DNA from: Eubacterium sp. 14-2
Lineage (GTDB): Bacteria; Bacillota; Clostridia; Lachnospirales; Lachnospiraceae
DNA: 64,000 nt
Assembly (NCBI RefSeq): GCF_000403845.2
Contig: NZ_KE159567.1
Coordinates: 1,124,911 to 1,188,910 of the forward strand
Reading direction: 5' to 3'
Shown: piece by piece, positions 32,841 through 41,824 of the stretch
How the letters are laid out: each line of letters opens with the position of its first letter
How positions within the stretch are numbered: position 1 is the stretch's first letter
Notes under the pieces: generated by a model
Seen by the model: only the letters and a program-made list of their open reading frames with translations
The model's database searches: none
What the model was told of the DNA's origin: nothing
Position numbers and translations under genes: made by a program

Positions 32841-33578
32841 ATGGTACAATTATCGAAAAGACTGCAGGCAGTGGCAGATTTTGTGGACAACTGCGCTATT
32901 CTGGCAGACGTGGGTACTGACCACGGGTACATACCTGTCTATCTGGCGGGGTGCGGGAAGGTGAAAAAAGCCATTGCCCTGGATGTGAATCAGGGGCCGC
33001 TGCTGCGGGCCGAAGAGCATATTCGACGGTACGGCATGGAAGACAGAATAGAGACGCGCCTGTCAGACGGGTGCAGCGCTCTGAAACCGCAGGAAGCGGA
33101 AGTGATTGTAATTTCCGGAATGGGAGGCAGCCTGATGATGCGGATTCTCCGTCAGGGAGAGCAGGCTGCAAAAGCCGCCAGAACCCTGGTGCTGCAGCCC
33201 CAGTCGGAACTGATGGCTTTTCGGAAATTTCTGTATGAAAACGGATATGAAATTACAGCGGAAAATATGGTGCGGGAAGAAGGGAAATACTATCCTGTGA
33301 TAAAAGCCCATGCTGCAGAATCTGCGGAACATATGTCTGACGGACAATATGGCAGAATAGCATTCCGGTACGGGCCTGTGCTGCTGGCAGAAAACCATCC
33401 GGTGCTGAAAGAATACCTGCTGAATCAGCAGCGGCAGAAACAGAAAATTCTGCTGCATTTAAAAGAAAATGCCAGACAGAATGTACAAAGACGTATGGAA
33501 GAGGTGCAGGAGGAACTGGAGGACCTTCAGAAAGCTCTGGAACTGTTTGAAGATCCGAAGGAAAGGAGAAGCATATGA
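32841..33578 (+). CDS. trmK: tRNA (adenine(22)-N1)-methyltransferase
   Basis: 245 residues. Rossmann fold with SAM motif ILADVGTDHGYIPVYLA at about 17-33 (family version of motif I), IVISGMGGSLMMRIL and LQPQSEL, the usual TrmK/YqfN layout, then a C-terminal coiled coil. It methylates A22 in the D-loop of certain tRNAs. Gap of 40 bp behind rpoD and a 4-bp ATGA overlap with the Nif3-like gene: the conserved rpoD-trmK-nif3 arrangement of Firmicutes. Confidence 0.93.
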   Translation: MVQLSKRLQAVADFVDNCAILADVGTDHGYIPVYLAGCGKVKKAIALDVNQGPLLRAEEHIRRYGMEDRIETRLSDGCSALKPQEAEVIVISGMGGSLMMRILRQGEQAAKAARTLVLQPQSELMAFRKFLYENGYEITAENMVREEGKYYPVIKAHAAESAEHMSDGQYGRIAFRYGPVLLAENHPVLKEYLLNQQRQKQKILLHLKENARQNVQRRMEEVQEELEDLQKALELFEDPKERRSI

Positions 33579-34357
33579 TCTGTCAGGAAATCATAGATAT
33601 ATTACAGGAGCAGTCGCCGGAACGGTACGCCTGCCACTGGGATAACGTGGGACTTCTGGTGGGAAATCCCCGGAAAGACGTGAACACAGTTTACATTGCA
33701 CTGGACGCCACGGAGGAAACCATTGGGGAAGCTGTGGAAGCAGGCGCAGATTTGCTGCTGACCCATCATCCTCTGATTTTTCAGGGTCTGAAAAAGGTAA
33801 ATACCAAAGATTTTACCGGCCGGAGAATCATTACTCTGATTCAGAATGATATTTCCTGTTACGCCATGCATACGAATTTTGATATAAAAGGCATGGAACA
33901 GCTTGGAGCAGAGCGCATGGGACTTGAGGACTGCCAGGTTCTTGACCCTGTTTTTCAGGAAAATCAGGAAGAAAAGGGCATTGGAAAGGTGGGGAGCCTT
34001 CCCTGTGAAATGACGGTGGGAGAATGTGCGCAGAAAGTGAAAGAGGTTTTCGGGGTAGAACTGGTGAAAATTTTCGGAAGGCCCGACGACAGAGTGGCCA
34101 GGGCGGCAATCTGTCCCGGTTCCGGAAAAAGTGTCATCAAAAAAGCCATTCATGCAGGAGCCCAGGTACTGATTACCGGGGATATTGACCATCATGACGG
34201 GATTGACAGTGCGGCTCAGGGCCTTGCCATCATTGATGCAGGCCATTATGGGGTGGAGAAAATGTTTATTCCTTATATGGAAACTTATCTGAAGGAACGT
34301 ACCTCAGGAATCAGAATTATTGCACAGCCGGAAAAACAGCCGTTTCTGTACCGGTAG
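33575..34357 (+). CDS. Nif3-like dinuclear metal centre protein
   Basis: 260 residues. THHPLIFQGLKK and a distal TGDIDHHDGID together provide the histidine/aspartate ligands of the Nif3/YqfO dinuclear metal site. Length is the short form without the inserted PII-like domain. Function in bacteria is not settled (GTP cyclohydrolase-type-fold relative). Translationally coupled to trmK by overlap. Followed 30 bp later by the nucleoside kinase gene. Confidence 0.92.
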   Translation: MICQEIIDILQEQSPERYACHWDNVGLLVGNPRKDVNTVYIALDATEETIGEAVEAGADLLLTHHPLIFQGLKKVNTKDFTGRRIITLIQNDISCYAMHTNFDIKGMEQLGAERMGLEDCQVLDPVFQENQEEKGIGKVGSLPCEMTVGECAQKVKEVFGVELVKIFGRPDDRVARAAICPGSGKSVIKKAIHAGAQVLITGDIDHHDGIDSAAQGLAIIDAGHYGVEKMFIPYMETYLKERTSGIRIIAQPEKQPFLYR

Positions 34358-34387
34358 ACTTGCAGGATGGAAAGAAGGTAGAGACAG

Positions 34388-36052
34388 ATGGAAGAAACCA
34401 TGTATCGCATTCAAATCAACGGGGAGGAAAAACAGTATAAAAAGGGCACGCCTTACCGGGAAATCGCAGAGGAGTACCAGGCACAGTATAAGGATGATAT
34501 TGTACTGGTGCTGTTTAATAATCGTCTGCGGGAACTGAACCGGAAGGTGAAATCAGACGGAGAGCTTTTTTTTGTGACCACCAGAGACAGGGCAGGCAGA
34601 AAGGCTTACCGCAGAAGCGTGACTTTCCTGATGCAGCGGGCTGTGTATAATCTTTCCAGAGAGGATGGAAAACATGTGACGGTGAAGGTATCTCATTCCA
34701 TCAGCCAGGGATACTACTGTGAGCTGACGGGAGAGACTCCGGACGAATCATATCTGGCAAGACTGAGAAAAGAAATGACTGCACTGGCTGAACAGGCCAT
34801 ACCCCTCAGAAAAGACAGTATTTCCACTGACGATGCGGTGGCTCTGTTCCGGGAACTGGAAATGCATGACAAAGAGCGTCTGTTTGCCTACCGCAGAAGT
34901 TCAAAGGTAAACATATACAGTATTGGTAATTACAGGGATTATTTTTACGGATATATGGTACCGGATACCGGGTATCTGAAATATTTTGAACTGAAACAGT
35001 ATGAAGAAGGATTTGTGGTGCTGTTTCCGGACAAAAATACAAAAGAGGCGGCAGAGTTTTCTCCTTCCCATAAACTGTTTCATGTATTGAAGGAATCGGC
35101 GGACTGGGGCAGGAAAATGGATATAGGAACCATAGGTGCCTTAAATGACGCAGTTGCCCAGGGAAGAATCCGGGATGTGATTCTGGTGGCGGAAGCGCTG
35201 ATGGAGCGTAAAATCGGTACGCTGGCAGAACAGATTGCTTCTCAGTCGGATAAAAAATTTATTATGATTGCAGGGCCTTCTTCCTCCGGAAAGACCACCT
35301 TTTCCCACCGGCTTTCCATTCAGCTGATGGCTCAGGGACTGAAGCCCCATCCCATTGCACTGGACGATTATTATGTGGACCGGGTGGATACCCCCAGAGA
35401 TGAAAATGGAAATTATAATTTCGAGTGTCTGGAGGCACTGGATATTGAACTGTTCAATCATGATATGTCCGCATTGCTGGAAGGAAAAGAAATCGAGCTT
35501 CCTACATATAATTTCCGCACCGGAAAAAGGGAATACAAGGGGATTTTCAAGAAACTTGGGAAAAATGACATACTGGTGCTGGAGGGAATCCACGGGCTGA
35601 ACGGCAAACTGTCCGGATCTCTGCCGGAGTCCAGTAAACTGAAAATATACATCAGCGCGCTGACACAGCTGAATATCGACGAACATAACAGCCTGCCTAC
35701 CACAGACGGGAGAATGATCCGCCGGATGGTAAGGGACGCAAGGACCAGAAATATTTCCGCAAAAGAGACCATAGCCATGTGGGGATCTGTGCGGAGAGGA
35801 GAGGAACAGTATATTTTCCCCTTCCAGGATGAAGCGGACATTATGTTCAATTCGGCGCTGATTTACGAGCTGGCAGTTCTGAAGCAGTATGCGGAACCGC
35901 TGCTGTTCCAGATTGGCAAGGACTGTCCAGAATACATGGAGGCAAAACGTCTTCTGAAATTCCTGGATTATTTTCTGCCGGTGCCCAGTGAGGATATTGC
36001 GAAAAATTCAATTTTAAGGGAATTTATCGGAGGAAGCTGCTTTAATGTGTGA
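34388..36052 (+). CDS. Nucleoside kinase with TGS domain (uridine kinase-like)
   Basis: 554 residues. The N-terminal part (1-60, YRIQINGEEKQYKKGTPYREIA) is TGS/threonyl-tRNA-synthetase-N-like, and a middle part resembles its tRNA-editing neighbour. The kinase domain (about 285-500) has P-loop GPSSSGKTTFSHRL near 297 and the phosphoribulokinase/uridine-kinase pattern LDDYYVDRVDTPRDENG. It probably phosphorylates uridine or a related nucleoside. This fused form is typical of Clostridia and sits at the end of the rpoD block, directly upstream of rnpB. Confidence 0.9.
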   Translation: MEETMYRIQINGEEKQYKKGTPYREIAEEYQAQYKDDIVLVLFNNRLRELNRKVKSDGELFFVTTRDRAGRKAYRRSVTFLMQRAVYNLSREDGKHVTVKVSHSISQGYYCELTGETPDESYLARLRKEMTALAEQAIPLRKDSISTDDAVALFRELEMHDKERLFAYRRSSKVNIYSIGNYRDYFYGYMVPDTGYLKYFELKQYEEGFVVLFPDKNTKEAAEFSPSHKLFHVLKESADWGRKMDIGTIGALNDAVAQGRIRDVILVAEALMERKIGTLAEQIASQSDKKFIMIAGPSSSGKTTFSHRLSIQLMAQGLKPHPIALDDYYVDRVDTPRDENGNYNFECLEALDIELFNHDMSALLEGKEIELPTYNFRTGKREYKGIFKKLGKNDILVLEGIHGLNGKLSGSLPESSKLKIYISALTQLNIDEHNSLPTTDGRMIRRMVRDARTRNISAKETIAMWGSVRRGEEQYIFPFQDEADIMFNSALIYELAVLKQYAEPLLFQIGKDCPEYMEAKRLLKFLDYFLPVPSEDIAKNSILREFIGGSCFNV

Positions 36053-36124
36053 AAATATGCGGGCTTTCTTTTCAGGCAGAGAAAATTCTGAGAACATTTT
36101 TCACTGTGATAAAAGAGAAAACCG

Positions 36125-36153
36125 TTGCTTTCCGCTGAAAGATATGGTAGGAT
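36125..36153 (+). promoter_or_regulatory. Probable promoter of rnpB
   Basis: TTGCTT (36125-36130), 17-base spacer and TAGGAT (36148-36153), ending 12 bases before the RNA 5' end; both hexamers deviate from consensus. Confidence 0.5.
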
Positions 36154-36165
36154 AACGGAGGAAAA

Positions 36166-36511
36166 CAGGCAGGGTGGATAATCGCGGCTGCAGGTGTCGA
36201 AAGACCGCAGGTGAGGAAAGTCCGGGCTTCACAGGGCAGGATGCCGGTTAACGGCCGGCGGAGGCAACTCCAGGGACAGTGCAACAGAAATGTACCGCTG
36301 TCAGATCTGACAGTAAGGGTGGAAGGGCAGTGTAAGAGACTACCGCCCGGCTGGTAACAGCCGGGGCACATGTAAACCCCATTCGAAGCAAGACCGAACA
36401 GGAAGCGTTGACGTGGCCCGCCAGCTTCAGGTAGGTCGCATGAGCTGACTGGCGACAGTCAGACCAGATAGATGATTATCCACGACATAACCCGGCTTAC
36501 AGCCCTGCCTG
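36166..36511 (+). ncRNA. rnpB: RNase P RNA (class A)
   Basis: 346 nt with the terminal P1 helix CAGGCAGGG/CCCTGCCTG (36166-36174 with 36503-36511), the universally conserved GAGGAAAGTCCGGGC of P4 and its neighbourhood, GGTAACAGCC-type hairpins, ACAGAAA, and the 3' P4 partner around CAGACCAGATAGATG and CGACATAACCCGGCTTAC. This is the ribozyme that makes tRNA 5' ends. A reverse-strand frame through it is not a gene. Confidence 0.97.
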
Positions 36512-36512
36512 G

Positions 36513-36540
36513 CCCCGCAGCTTTGCTGCGGGGTTTTTTT
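36513..36540 (+). terminator. Terminator of rnpB
   Basis: Stem CCCCGCAG/CTGCGGGG (36513-36520 with 36526-36533), loop CTTTG, then TTTTTTT. It is followed by a short hairpin (CAGGAAATccggaggAATTTCCTG) that resembles the arms of the dispersed repeat. Confidence 0.95.
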
Positions 36541-36684
36541 ATTCTACAGGAAATCCGGAGGAATTTCCTGCTGAGAATTAACAAACTATAAAAAATTCTT
36601 AAAAGAAAATAACTCCATTGACTTCCGGCAGGTTCTGCGCTACCATTAACTGCAACAACGGAAAGAAAAACAGGAGTTGATAAT

Positions 36685-37080
36685 ATGAGACAAAAGATGC
36701 AGCATTTTATGATGGGACGATACGGGGCAGACCAGCTGGGACAGGTGTATCTGGGAATTTCCATGGTATTTCTGGTTATTTCTCTGTTTTCCCGATGGGA
36801 TATTTTTTATGTACTTGCTTTGGGAATGATGGGATATGAATATTATCGTATGCTGTCCAGAAAGGTGGAGAAGCGGTATCAGGAGAATCAGAAATTCATG
36901 AACTGGCGTTACGGACTGGCAGTAAAGAAGAACCGGAGAAAAGAACTGGCACAGCAGCGGAAAATCTATCATTTTTATAAATGTCCTTCCTGCAGGCAGA
37001 AAGTAAGAGTGCCAAAGGGAAAAGGGAAGATTTGCATTACCTGTCCGAAATGTAAAACAGAATTTATCAAAAAGAGCTGA
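36685..37080 (+). CDS. Membrane protein with C-terminal zinc ribbon
   Basis: 131 residues. Two hydrophobic helices (about 23-37 and 40-55, LGISMVFLVISLF and FYVLALGMMGYEYY) are followed by a basic cytoplasmic linker and a four-cysteine ribbon, CPSCRQKVRVPKGKGKIC with CPKC, near residues 100-124. Such small zinc-ribbon membrane proteins are common, uncharacterised Clostridia proteins. Ribosome site AGGAGTTGATA; a strong terminator follows directly. Confidence 0.75.
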   Translation: MRQKMQHFMMGRYGADQLGQVYLGISMVFLVISLFSRWDIFYVLALGMMGYEYYRMLSRKVEKRYQENQKFMNWRYGLAVKKNRRKELAQQRKIYHFYKCPSCRQKVRVPKGKGKICITCPKCKTEFIKKS

Positions 37081-37126
37081 AAAACCGGCAGAGTTTCCGA
37101 AAAACTGGAAAACTCTGCCGGTTTTA
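37081..37126. terminator. Terminator between convergent genes
   Basis: Long stem AAAACCGGCAGAGTTTCC pairing with GGAAAACTCTGCCGGTTTT (one bulged A) around a short loop, with T/A-rich ends; serves the + gene and possibly pyrI on the - strand. Confidence 0.85.
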
Positions 37127-37151
37127 TGAAATGTTCCGGGACGAAGAGCGG

Positions 37152-37592
37152 TTATCTTACGCGTTTATGTCCCTCGTATTTTTCCTCACAGTATTTACAG
37201 CGATAAGTTTCCGTATCAATGTCTGTCAGCACAAAAATCTGGTCCAGTTCCTGTTCAATGGAAGTGATGCAGCGTGGATTTTTGCAGCGGACAATATTTT
37301 TGATTTCCTTTGGAAGATGGAGTTCCCGCTTTTCCACAATTTTTTCACCCTTGATGATATTGACGGTGATATTGTGGTCGATAAAACCAAGCACATCCAG
37401 ATCCAGAGTGTCGATATCGCATTCCACTTTTAAAATATCTTTTTTCCCCATTTTGTTGCTGCGGGCATTTTTGATAATGGCAACGCAGCAGTCCAGCTGG
37501 TCCAGCTTCAGATCGTGGTAAATGGACAGACTGCAGCCTGCCTGAATATGATCTAATACAAATCCCTCGGTAAGGGCGCCTACGTTCAGCAT
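37152..37592 (-). CDS. pyrI: Aspartate carbamoyltransferase regulatory subunit
   Basis: 146 residues. The nucleotide-binding N-terminal domain ([13 protein letters not shown], then [23 protein letters not shown]) and zinc domain with CKNPRC and CKYC are complete. It binds CTP/ATP to control PyrB allosterically. Starts seven bases inside the end of pyrB, so both subunits are made from one message. Confidence 0.96.
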   Translation of the reverse strand: MLNVGALTEGFVLDHIQAGCSLSIYHDLKLDQLDCCVAIIKNARSNKMGKKDILKVECDIDTLDLDVLGFIDHNITVNIIKGEKIVEKRELHLPKEIKNIVRCKNPRCITSIEQELDQIFVLTDIDTETYRCKYCEEKYEGHKRVR

Positions 37593-38506
37593 ACTTTCAC
37601 CTCCAGTAATGTAAGAATCAGGGCCATCCGCACATAAACGCCATACCGGGCCTGCCTGAAATAAGCGGCCCTTGGGTCATCATCCACGTCTACGGAAATT
37701 TCATTTACCCGCGGCAGGGGATGCATGACAATCATGTCGTCTTTGGCCAGAGTCATTTTCTTTTTATCCAGGATATAGAAATCCTTCATCCGCACATAAT
37801 CTTCTTCATTGAAGAAACGTTCCCGCTGTACCCGTGTCATGTACAGAATATCCAGTTCGCCCATGGCGTCCTCCAGACGTTCCACTTCCCGGAAAGAAAT
37901 GTTGTTCTTTTTCAGTACATCTTCCCGGATATAGCCGGGAACACGAAGTTCTTCCGGTGAAATCAGAATGAACCGGATGTGTGGATAACGAATCAGAGCA
38001 TGGATGAGGGAGTGAACCGTACGTCCGAATTTCAGATCTCCGCAAAGTCCAATGGTGAGATTATCAAGACGCCCTTTCAGGGAACGGATGGTAAGCAGGT
38101 CGGTAAGGGTCTGCGTGGGGTGCTGATGCCCGCCGTCTCCGGCATTGATAACAGGTATTCCGGATTTCTGAGAGGCAACCAGTGGGGCGCCTTCCTTTGG
38201 ATGACGCATGGCGCATATGTCTGCATAGCAGGAAATCACACGGATGGTATCAGAAACACTTTCCCCTTTGGAAGCGGAGCTGGTGTCTGCACTGGAAAAG
38301 CCAAGAACGCTTCCGCCCAGATTCAGCATGGCAGCCTCGAAGCTGAGTCTTGTCCTGGTACTGGGTTCATAAAAGCAGGTTGCAAGTTTTTTGCCCTCAC
38401 ATGCATGGGCATATTTGCCGGGATTCTGTTCAATATCATTTGCCAGTGTAAGCAGCCGGTCCAGTTCTTCCACAGACAAATCCAGCGGGCTCATTAAATG
38501 CTGCAT
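37586..38506 (-). CDS. pyrB: Aspartate carbamoyltransferase catalytic subunit
   Basis: 306 residues from ATG 38506, six bases after AGGAGG; an upstream in-frame start at 38530 has no site. Carbamoyl-phosphate motifs STRTRLSFE and [10 protein letters not shown] and the aspartate-binding [10 protein letters not shown] are intact. Catalyses carbamoyl phosphate plus aspartate to carbamoyl aspartate, the committed step of pyrimidine synthesis. No other pyr gene is in this window, and no attenuator or PyrR-binding leader is evident in the 130 bp upstream. Confidence 0.97.
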   Translation of the reverse strand: MQHLMSPLDLSVEELDRLLTLANDIEQNPGKYAHACEGKKLATCFYEPSTRTRLSFEAAMLNLGGSVLGFSSADTSSASKGESVSDTIRVISCYADICAMRHPKEGAPLVASQKSGIPVINAGDGGHQHPTQTLTDLLTIRSLKGRLDNLTIGLCGDLKFGRTVHSLIHALIRYPHIRFILISPEELRVPGYIREDVLKKNNISFREVERLEDAMGELDILYMTRVQRERFFNEEDYVRMKDFYILDKKKMTLAKDDMIVMHPLPRVNEISVDVDDDPRAAYFRQARYGVYVRMALILTLLEVKVC

Positions 38507-38666
38507 AGTTTTCCTCCTGATTTTTAACAATGATTTTTACTATCATATAACAGAAGGTTATAAATTTCAAGATAAAAATTGCAGAGAAAGGAAAAGTATA
38601 GTACAATCAAAACAGCAGTGAAAATTTCAGAAATGCTGGCAACGTAAAATAAAAAGAGGTGTTTTG

Positions 38667-39041
38667 ATGAGTGAGAACAGAGAGTATCAGGAAAAAAAGA
38701 GAATTTTGTTTTTGGGGCTTCCCTGGACCTTTACAAAATATACCATTGGTCAGGAAATCCTGACCGTCAACACAGGACTGCTCCGGACAGAAGAAAATTA
38801 CTGTTATATGTATAAAATACAGGATGTAAAACTGACCACTACCCTGACAGAGCGTATTTTCGGTCTGGCCACTGTTGTATGCTATACCGGTGACGTAACA
38901 CATCCTCAGATTTCCCTGACCCATATCAAAAATGCCAGGGAAATCAAAGATTTTATTCTGGAGGCTGCAGAGGAAGCCAGACAGAAGAGAAGAACCATGA
39001 ATACGCTGGATATCGGCAGTTCAGGTTCAGAAGAAGAGTAG
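38667..39041 (+). CDS. PH-like (bPH2) domain protein
   Basis: 124 residues from ATG 38667 (AAAGAGGTG). The whole protein reads as one bacterial PH domain: LGLPWTFTKYTIGQEILTVNTGLL, YCYMYKIQDVKLTTTLTERIFGLATVVCYTGDV, then IKNAREIKDFIL. Such short proteins usually attach to membranes or bind proteins. Tail is basic then acidic (GSSGSEEE). Monocistronic and divergent from pyrB. Confidence 0.85.
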   Translation: MSENREYQEKKRILFLGLPWTFTKYTIGQEILTVNTGLLRTEENYCYMYKIQDVKLTTTLTERIFGLATVVCYTGDVTHPQISLTHIKNAREIKDFILEAAEEARQKRRTMNTLDIGSSGSEEE

Positions 39042-39078
39042 CAGTTTTCCGGAAAATATCCGATTTTTCGCACTGTAT

Positions 39079-39495
39079 TCAGATATTTTGGAGAGATTTG
39101 TCAGGTTTTCCGGAGGTGCGGGTCAGGAGTTTTTCAAAAATAAGTCCGGCAATCATCCAGTAAGGGGCGTAGTCCAGGCGGATTACGCCCTTTATACTGG
39201 TCTTTGCGCCGCTGTAATCCCAGGGACACATTCGGTATTTTTTTAAAATACTTCCGCTGACGTATTCTCCCAGAAAAATAAGGCATGAATAAAATGCTCC
39301 CCGCAGGACAGGGGAGAAGCGTTTCAGCAGGCGGCAGAAAGGCCTGAAAAATGCTGTCATGCCGTAAATGGGAAACATCCACAGGGATGTTTTTCCCATA
39401 AGCTGCAGTTCGCGTTTCCGGAAGGAGTCAAAAGAGGTAAAAAGTATTTCAAGACACCATCCGGTCAGTCCACAAAGAAAAAAATTCCGTTTCAT
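39079..39495 (-). CDS. Small integral membrane protein (CmpB-like putative ABC permease family)
   Basis: 138 residues from ATG 39495; the frame extends to 39531 but neither start has a strong site. FFLCGLTGWCLEILFTS at the N-terminus, WMFPIYGM and later EYVSGSILKKYRMCPWDYSG and RLDYAPYWMIAGLIFEK follow the CmpB family (putative ABC permease), with about four hydrophobic segments. The true function is unknown. Lies between the PH protein and the lipoprotein, on the opposite strand. Confidence 0.72.
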   Translation of the reverse strand: MKRNFFLCGLTGWCLEILFTSFDSFRKRELQLMGKTSLWMFPIYGMTAFFRPFCRLLKRFSPVLRGAFYSCLIFLGEYVSGSILKKYRMCPWDYSGAKTSIKGVIRLDYAPYWMIAGLIFEKLLTRTSGKPDKSLQNI

Positions 39496-39624
39496 AATCA
39501 CAGTATGTCCGATATCTGGCACTTTATGCATATTGACTGAATTTTTTGGTGAAAAATGATTGACGACAGGGTGAAAAGCGATTATTATAGTAGTGTAGCT
39601 AAATTTACGAAAAGGAGTAATATT

Positions 39625-40263
39625 ATGAGGAAAATGAAAAAAGTGATGGTGTTGCTGGCAGCAGTGCTGGTGGCAGCGATGTTAGGCGGATGCGGCGGCT
39701 CTTTTGATGCCAGCCAGTATGTGAAGGCTTTGTTGGACAATTCCTACAAAGGTGATTCTGAGGCTTTTGTAAAAGAAAAAGTGGGCACCAAGGAAGAAGC
39801 AGAAAAACTCTATATCGAGGGAATTGATACAGAGATGGCGTCAATTACTGACCAGACACAGGTTTCCGAGGAACTGGAAGCAGAGTTCAGAACCGTTCTG
39901 CAGGATGTGTACAAAAATGTGAAGTATACCGTTGGCGATGCTGAAAAGAAGGACAGCAAAACGTATGAAGTGGAAGTAAAATGCGAGAAGATGAATATTT
40001 TCGGACCTACCATGGAGAGTTTCTATGCTGCAGCAGAAGCCTATGACGGGGATACAGAAGATGATGCTGCACTGAATGAAGCAGTTGTAACCATGCTGAA
40101 AGATTCTTTTAAAGAGACACTGGCAAATGTTACTTACGGCGATGCAGAAAGCGTAACAGTACGCGTGGAACTGGTGAACAATGTATGGACACCGAATGAA
40201 GCTGATATCCTGACTTTACAGGAAAGCCTGTTTGATACAGAAGCAGCTTCCATGACTCCTTAA
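39625..40263 (+). CDS. Lipoprotein, unknown function
   Basis: 212 residues from ATG 39625 (AAAAGGAG upstream). Type II signal peptide with lipobox LGGC, Cys23 as the lipid anchor. The mature part is acidic, helical, Glu/Asp-rich with KEKVGTKEEAEKLYIEGID and TMLKDSFKETLANVTYG. No catalytic motif. Resembles small DUF5105-type lipoproteins of Lachnospiraceae in layout only. Followed by its own terminator. Confidence 0.78.
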   Translation: MRKMKKVMVLLAAVLVAAMLGGCGGSFDASQYVKALLDNSYKGDSEAFVKEKVGTKEEAEKLYIEGIDTEMASITDQTQVSEELEAEFRTVLQDVYKNVKYTVGDAEKKDSKTYEVEVKCEKMNIFGPTMESFYAAAEAYDGDTEDDAALNEAVVTMLKDSFKETLANVTYGDAESVTVRVELVNNVWTPNEADILTLQESLFDTEAASMTP

Positions 40264-40295
40264 TCTGGGAGAGCATTTAATATCAGGAAATACAT

Positions 40296-40327
40296 AACCC
40301 GGAGGATATTCCTTCGGGTTTTATTTA
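40296..40327 (+). terminator. Terminator of the lipoprotein gene
   Basis: Stem AACCCGGAGG/CCTTCGGGTT (40296-40305 with 40311-40320, one G-U) followed by TTATTTATT. Confidence 0.75.
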
Positions 40328-40490
40328 TTCTATGGGAAGACCCTGTCACACTTTAGCGTGACAGGGTCTTCCCATAGAATAAATAAGTTCTTATCGCACT
40401 GCGGCGGAAAGGAATAATGCCGCAGAAGCGATCCGCCGCAGGCGGAGAATCCTGCAAAGCAGGATTCTTTGTTCTTCTATAAGAAAACAC
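40321..40490. repeat. Dispersed palindromic intergenic repeat, copy C
   Basis: Outer arms TTTATTCTATGGGAAGACCC and GGGTCTTCCCATAGAATAAA pair perfectly and extend through CTGTCAC/GTGACAG. A body follows (GCACTGCGGCGG, GATCCGCCGCAGGCGG) and then hairpin AATCCTGCAAAGCAGGATT with TTGTTCTTCTATAAG. The arm sequence differs from copies A, B and D but keeps full pairing. The copy lies between the lipoprotein gene and the 3' end of larC. Confidence 0.85.
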
Positions 40491-40492
40491 CC

Positions 40493-41824
40493 TTACATAT
40501 GGGTGCAGGCGTCCATGGCCGCTTCGTATACTCTGGAAAAAGGCACTTTGCACTGTCTGGCAGCGGCAGATACGTCCTCGTATTCCGGTTTGTATTTGCT
40601 GATACCGTATCCGGTGCTGATTTTGACTGTAATTTCTCCATAGGGAGTGGGGACTTTGCGGAACTGGGCCTCCAGCGTTCTGCGGTAACAGGGCTGAATA
40701 CGAATGCCCCTTGTGGTGGTATGCGTCAGTATCAGCCTGCTGAAACGGCTTTCTTCTTCCAGATTGCACAGGCAGGTCAGCAGCAGTCCGGGACGGTTTT
40801 TCTTCATATGAACGGAAGTGGTGAAAACATCCAGTGCTCCTGCGTCCATCAGAAGGCCCGCTGCATAGGAAACTGCCTCTGGCGTCATGTCGTCCAGGTT
40901 GCAGGAAAGCTCCAGAATCTGATCCAGGTTGTGGAACTGCTCCGTATAGAAATCCGGATGTGTTTCATCCTCCTGGAACCGGGCCGGCAGACTGGAAGCA
41001 TAAGAGCCGGGAAGCTGTCTGGGAGAGGGGACCGGAAGCAGGTTCATGTTTCCCTGGAATACCCGCAGGCAGTTGGCGGAAGGAAAATCTTTTGTGCCCA
41101 TACCATAGCCTGCTTTTTCCACTGCCATGGGAGGCATGGTCATAAACTGGCTGACAAAATGTTTTAACAGCGCGGCGCCGGTGGGGGTACACAGCTCTCC
41201 CTGAATATTGCCGCAGTAAATGGGAACATCCCGCAGAATTTCCGCAGTTGCCGGGGCAGGAACCGGAAGAATTCCGTGGGCGCAGCGGACGCTGCCGCTT
41301 CCCACATGAACAGGAGAAGCAATAATCTGTTCCGGGTTCAGCAGTTCCAGCAAAAGGCAGCAGCCTGTAACGTCCATCAGGGCGTCCAGGGTTCCCACCT
41401 CATGAAAATGAATCTGGGAAATATCGGTGTGATGAGCGGCGCTTTCTGCATTTCCAAGTAAAGTATATACAGCCTTTGCATGTTCTTTTACGGAAGCGGA
41501 CAGGGGCAGGCTGTCAATTCGTGCCAGCATTTCCGGATAAGTGGTGTGAAGACTGTGATGATGGTGTTCTTCCGGATGGGAATGGCCTGTTTCCTGAGAA
41601 ATTACTTCTTCTTCTGTCTGTCCCAGAATCACCACATTCATTTTCGTTCCCCAGATTCCGCATTTCTCAGAGGGGCTGGCAGAAATCATAATTTTATCGG
41701 GAAAGAGACTGTTCATGGTCTCCAGAAACCGGTTCTGCTCCGGTTCCGGTAAAAGTTCATAGAGAGCGCCCATCAGCATATCTCCGGCAGCGCCCATATT
41801 ACATTCAATAAAAAGTGTTTTCAT
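40493..41824 (-). CDS. larC: Nickel pincer cofactor biosynthesis protein LarC
   Basis: 443 residues as a single uninterrupted frame. N-terminal IECNMGAAGDMLMGALYEL, a histidine-rich linker (GHSHPEEHHHHS, about 80-91) typical of LarC, HFHEVGTLDAL, GHGILPVPAPATAEIL-type motif here CAHGILPVPAP, and the C-terminal domain with LDDMTPE and GRP-like KKNRPG. It inserts nickel into the pyridinium thiocarboxylate precursor. In some lactobacilli the gene is split by a frameshift; here it is intact. Overlaps larB by four bases. Confidence 0.95.
   Translation of the reverse strand: MKTLFIECNMGAAGDMLMGALYELLPEPEQNRFLETMNSLFPDKIMISASPSEKCGIWGTKMNVVILGQTEEEVISQETGHSHPEEHHHHSLHTTYPEMLARIDSLPLSASVKEHAKAVYTLLGNAESAAHHTDISQIHFHEVGTLDALMDVTGCCLLLELLNPEQIIASPVHVGSGSVRCAHGILPVPAPATAEILRDVPIYCGNIQGELCTPTGAALLKHFVSQFMTMPPMAVEKAGYGMGTKDFPSANCLRVFQGNMNLLPVPSPRQLPGSYASSLPARFQEDETHPDFYTEQFHNLDQILELSCNLDDMTPEAVSYAAGLLMDAGALDVFTTSVHMKKNRPGLLLTCLCNLEEESRFSRLILTHTTTRGIRIQPCYRRTLEAQFRKVPTPYGEITVKISTGYGISKYKPEYEDVSAAARQCKVPFSRVYEAAMDACTHM

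Noticed and set aside
36072-36371. 99-residue - frame across 36072-36371.
   Set aside because: It lies over the RNase P RNA, whose structure and conserved blocks are clear on the + strand.
40493-41824. Programmed frameshift in larC, as in some lactobacilli.
   Set aside because: The gene reads as one continuous 443-residue frame with all domains present.
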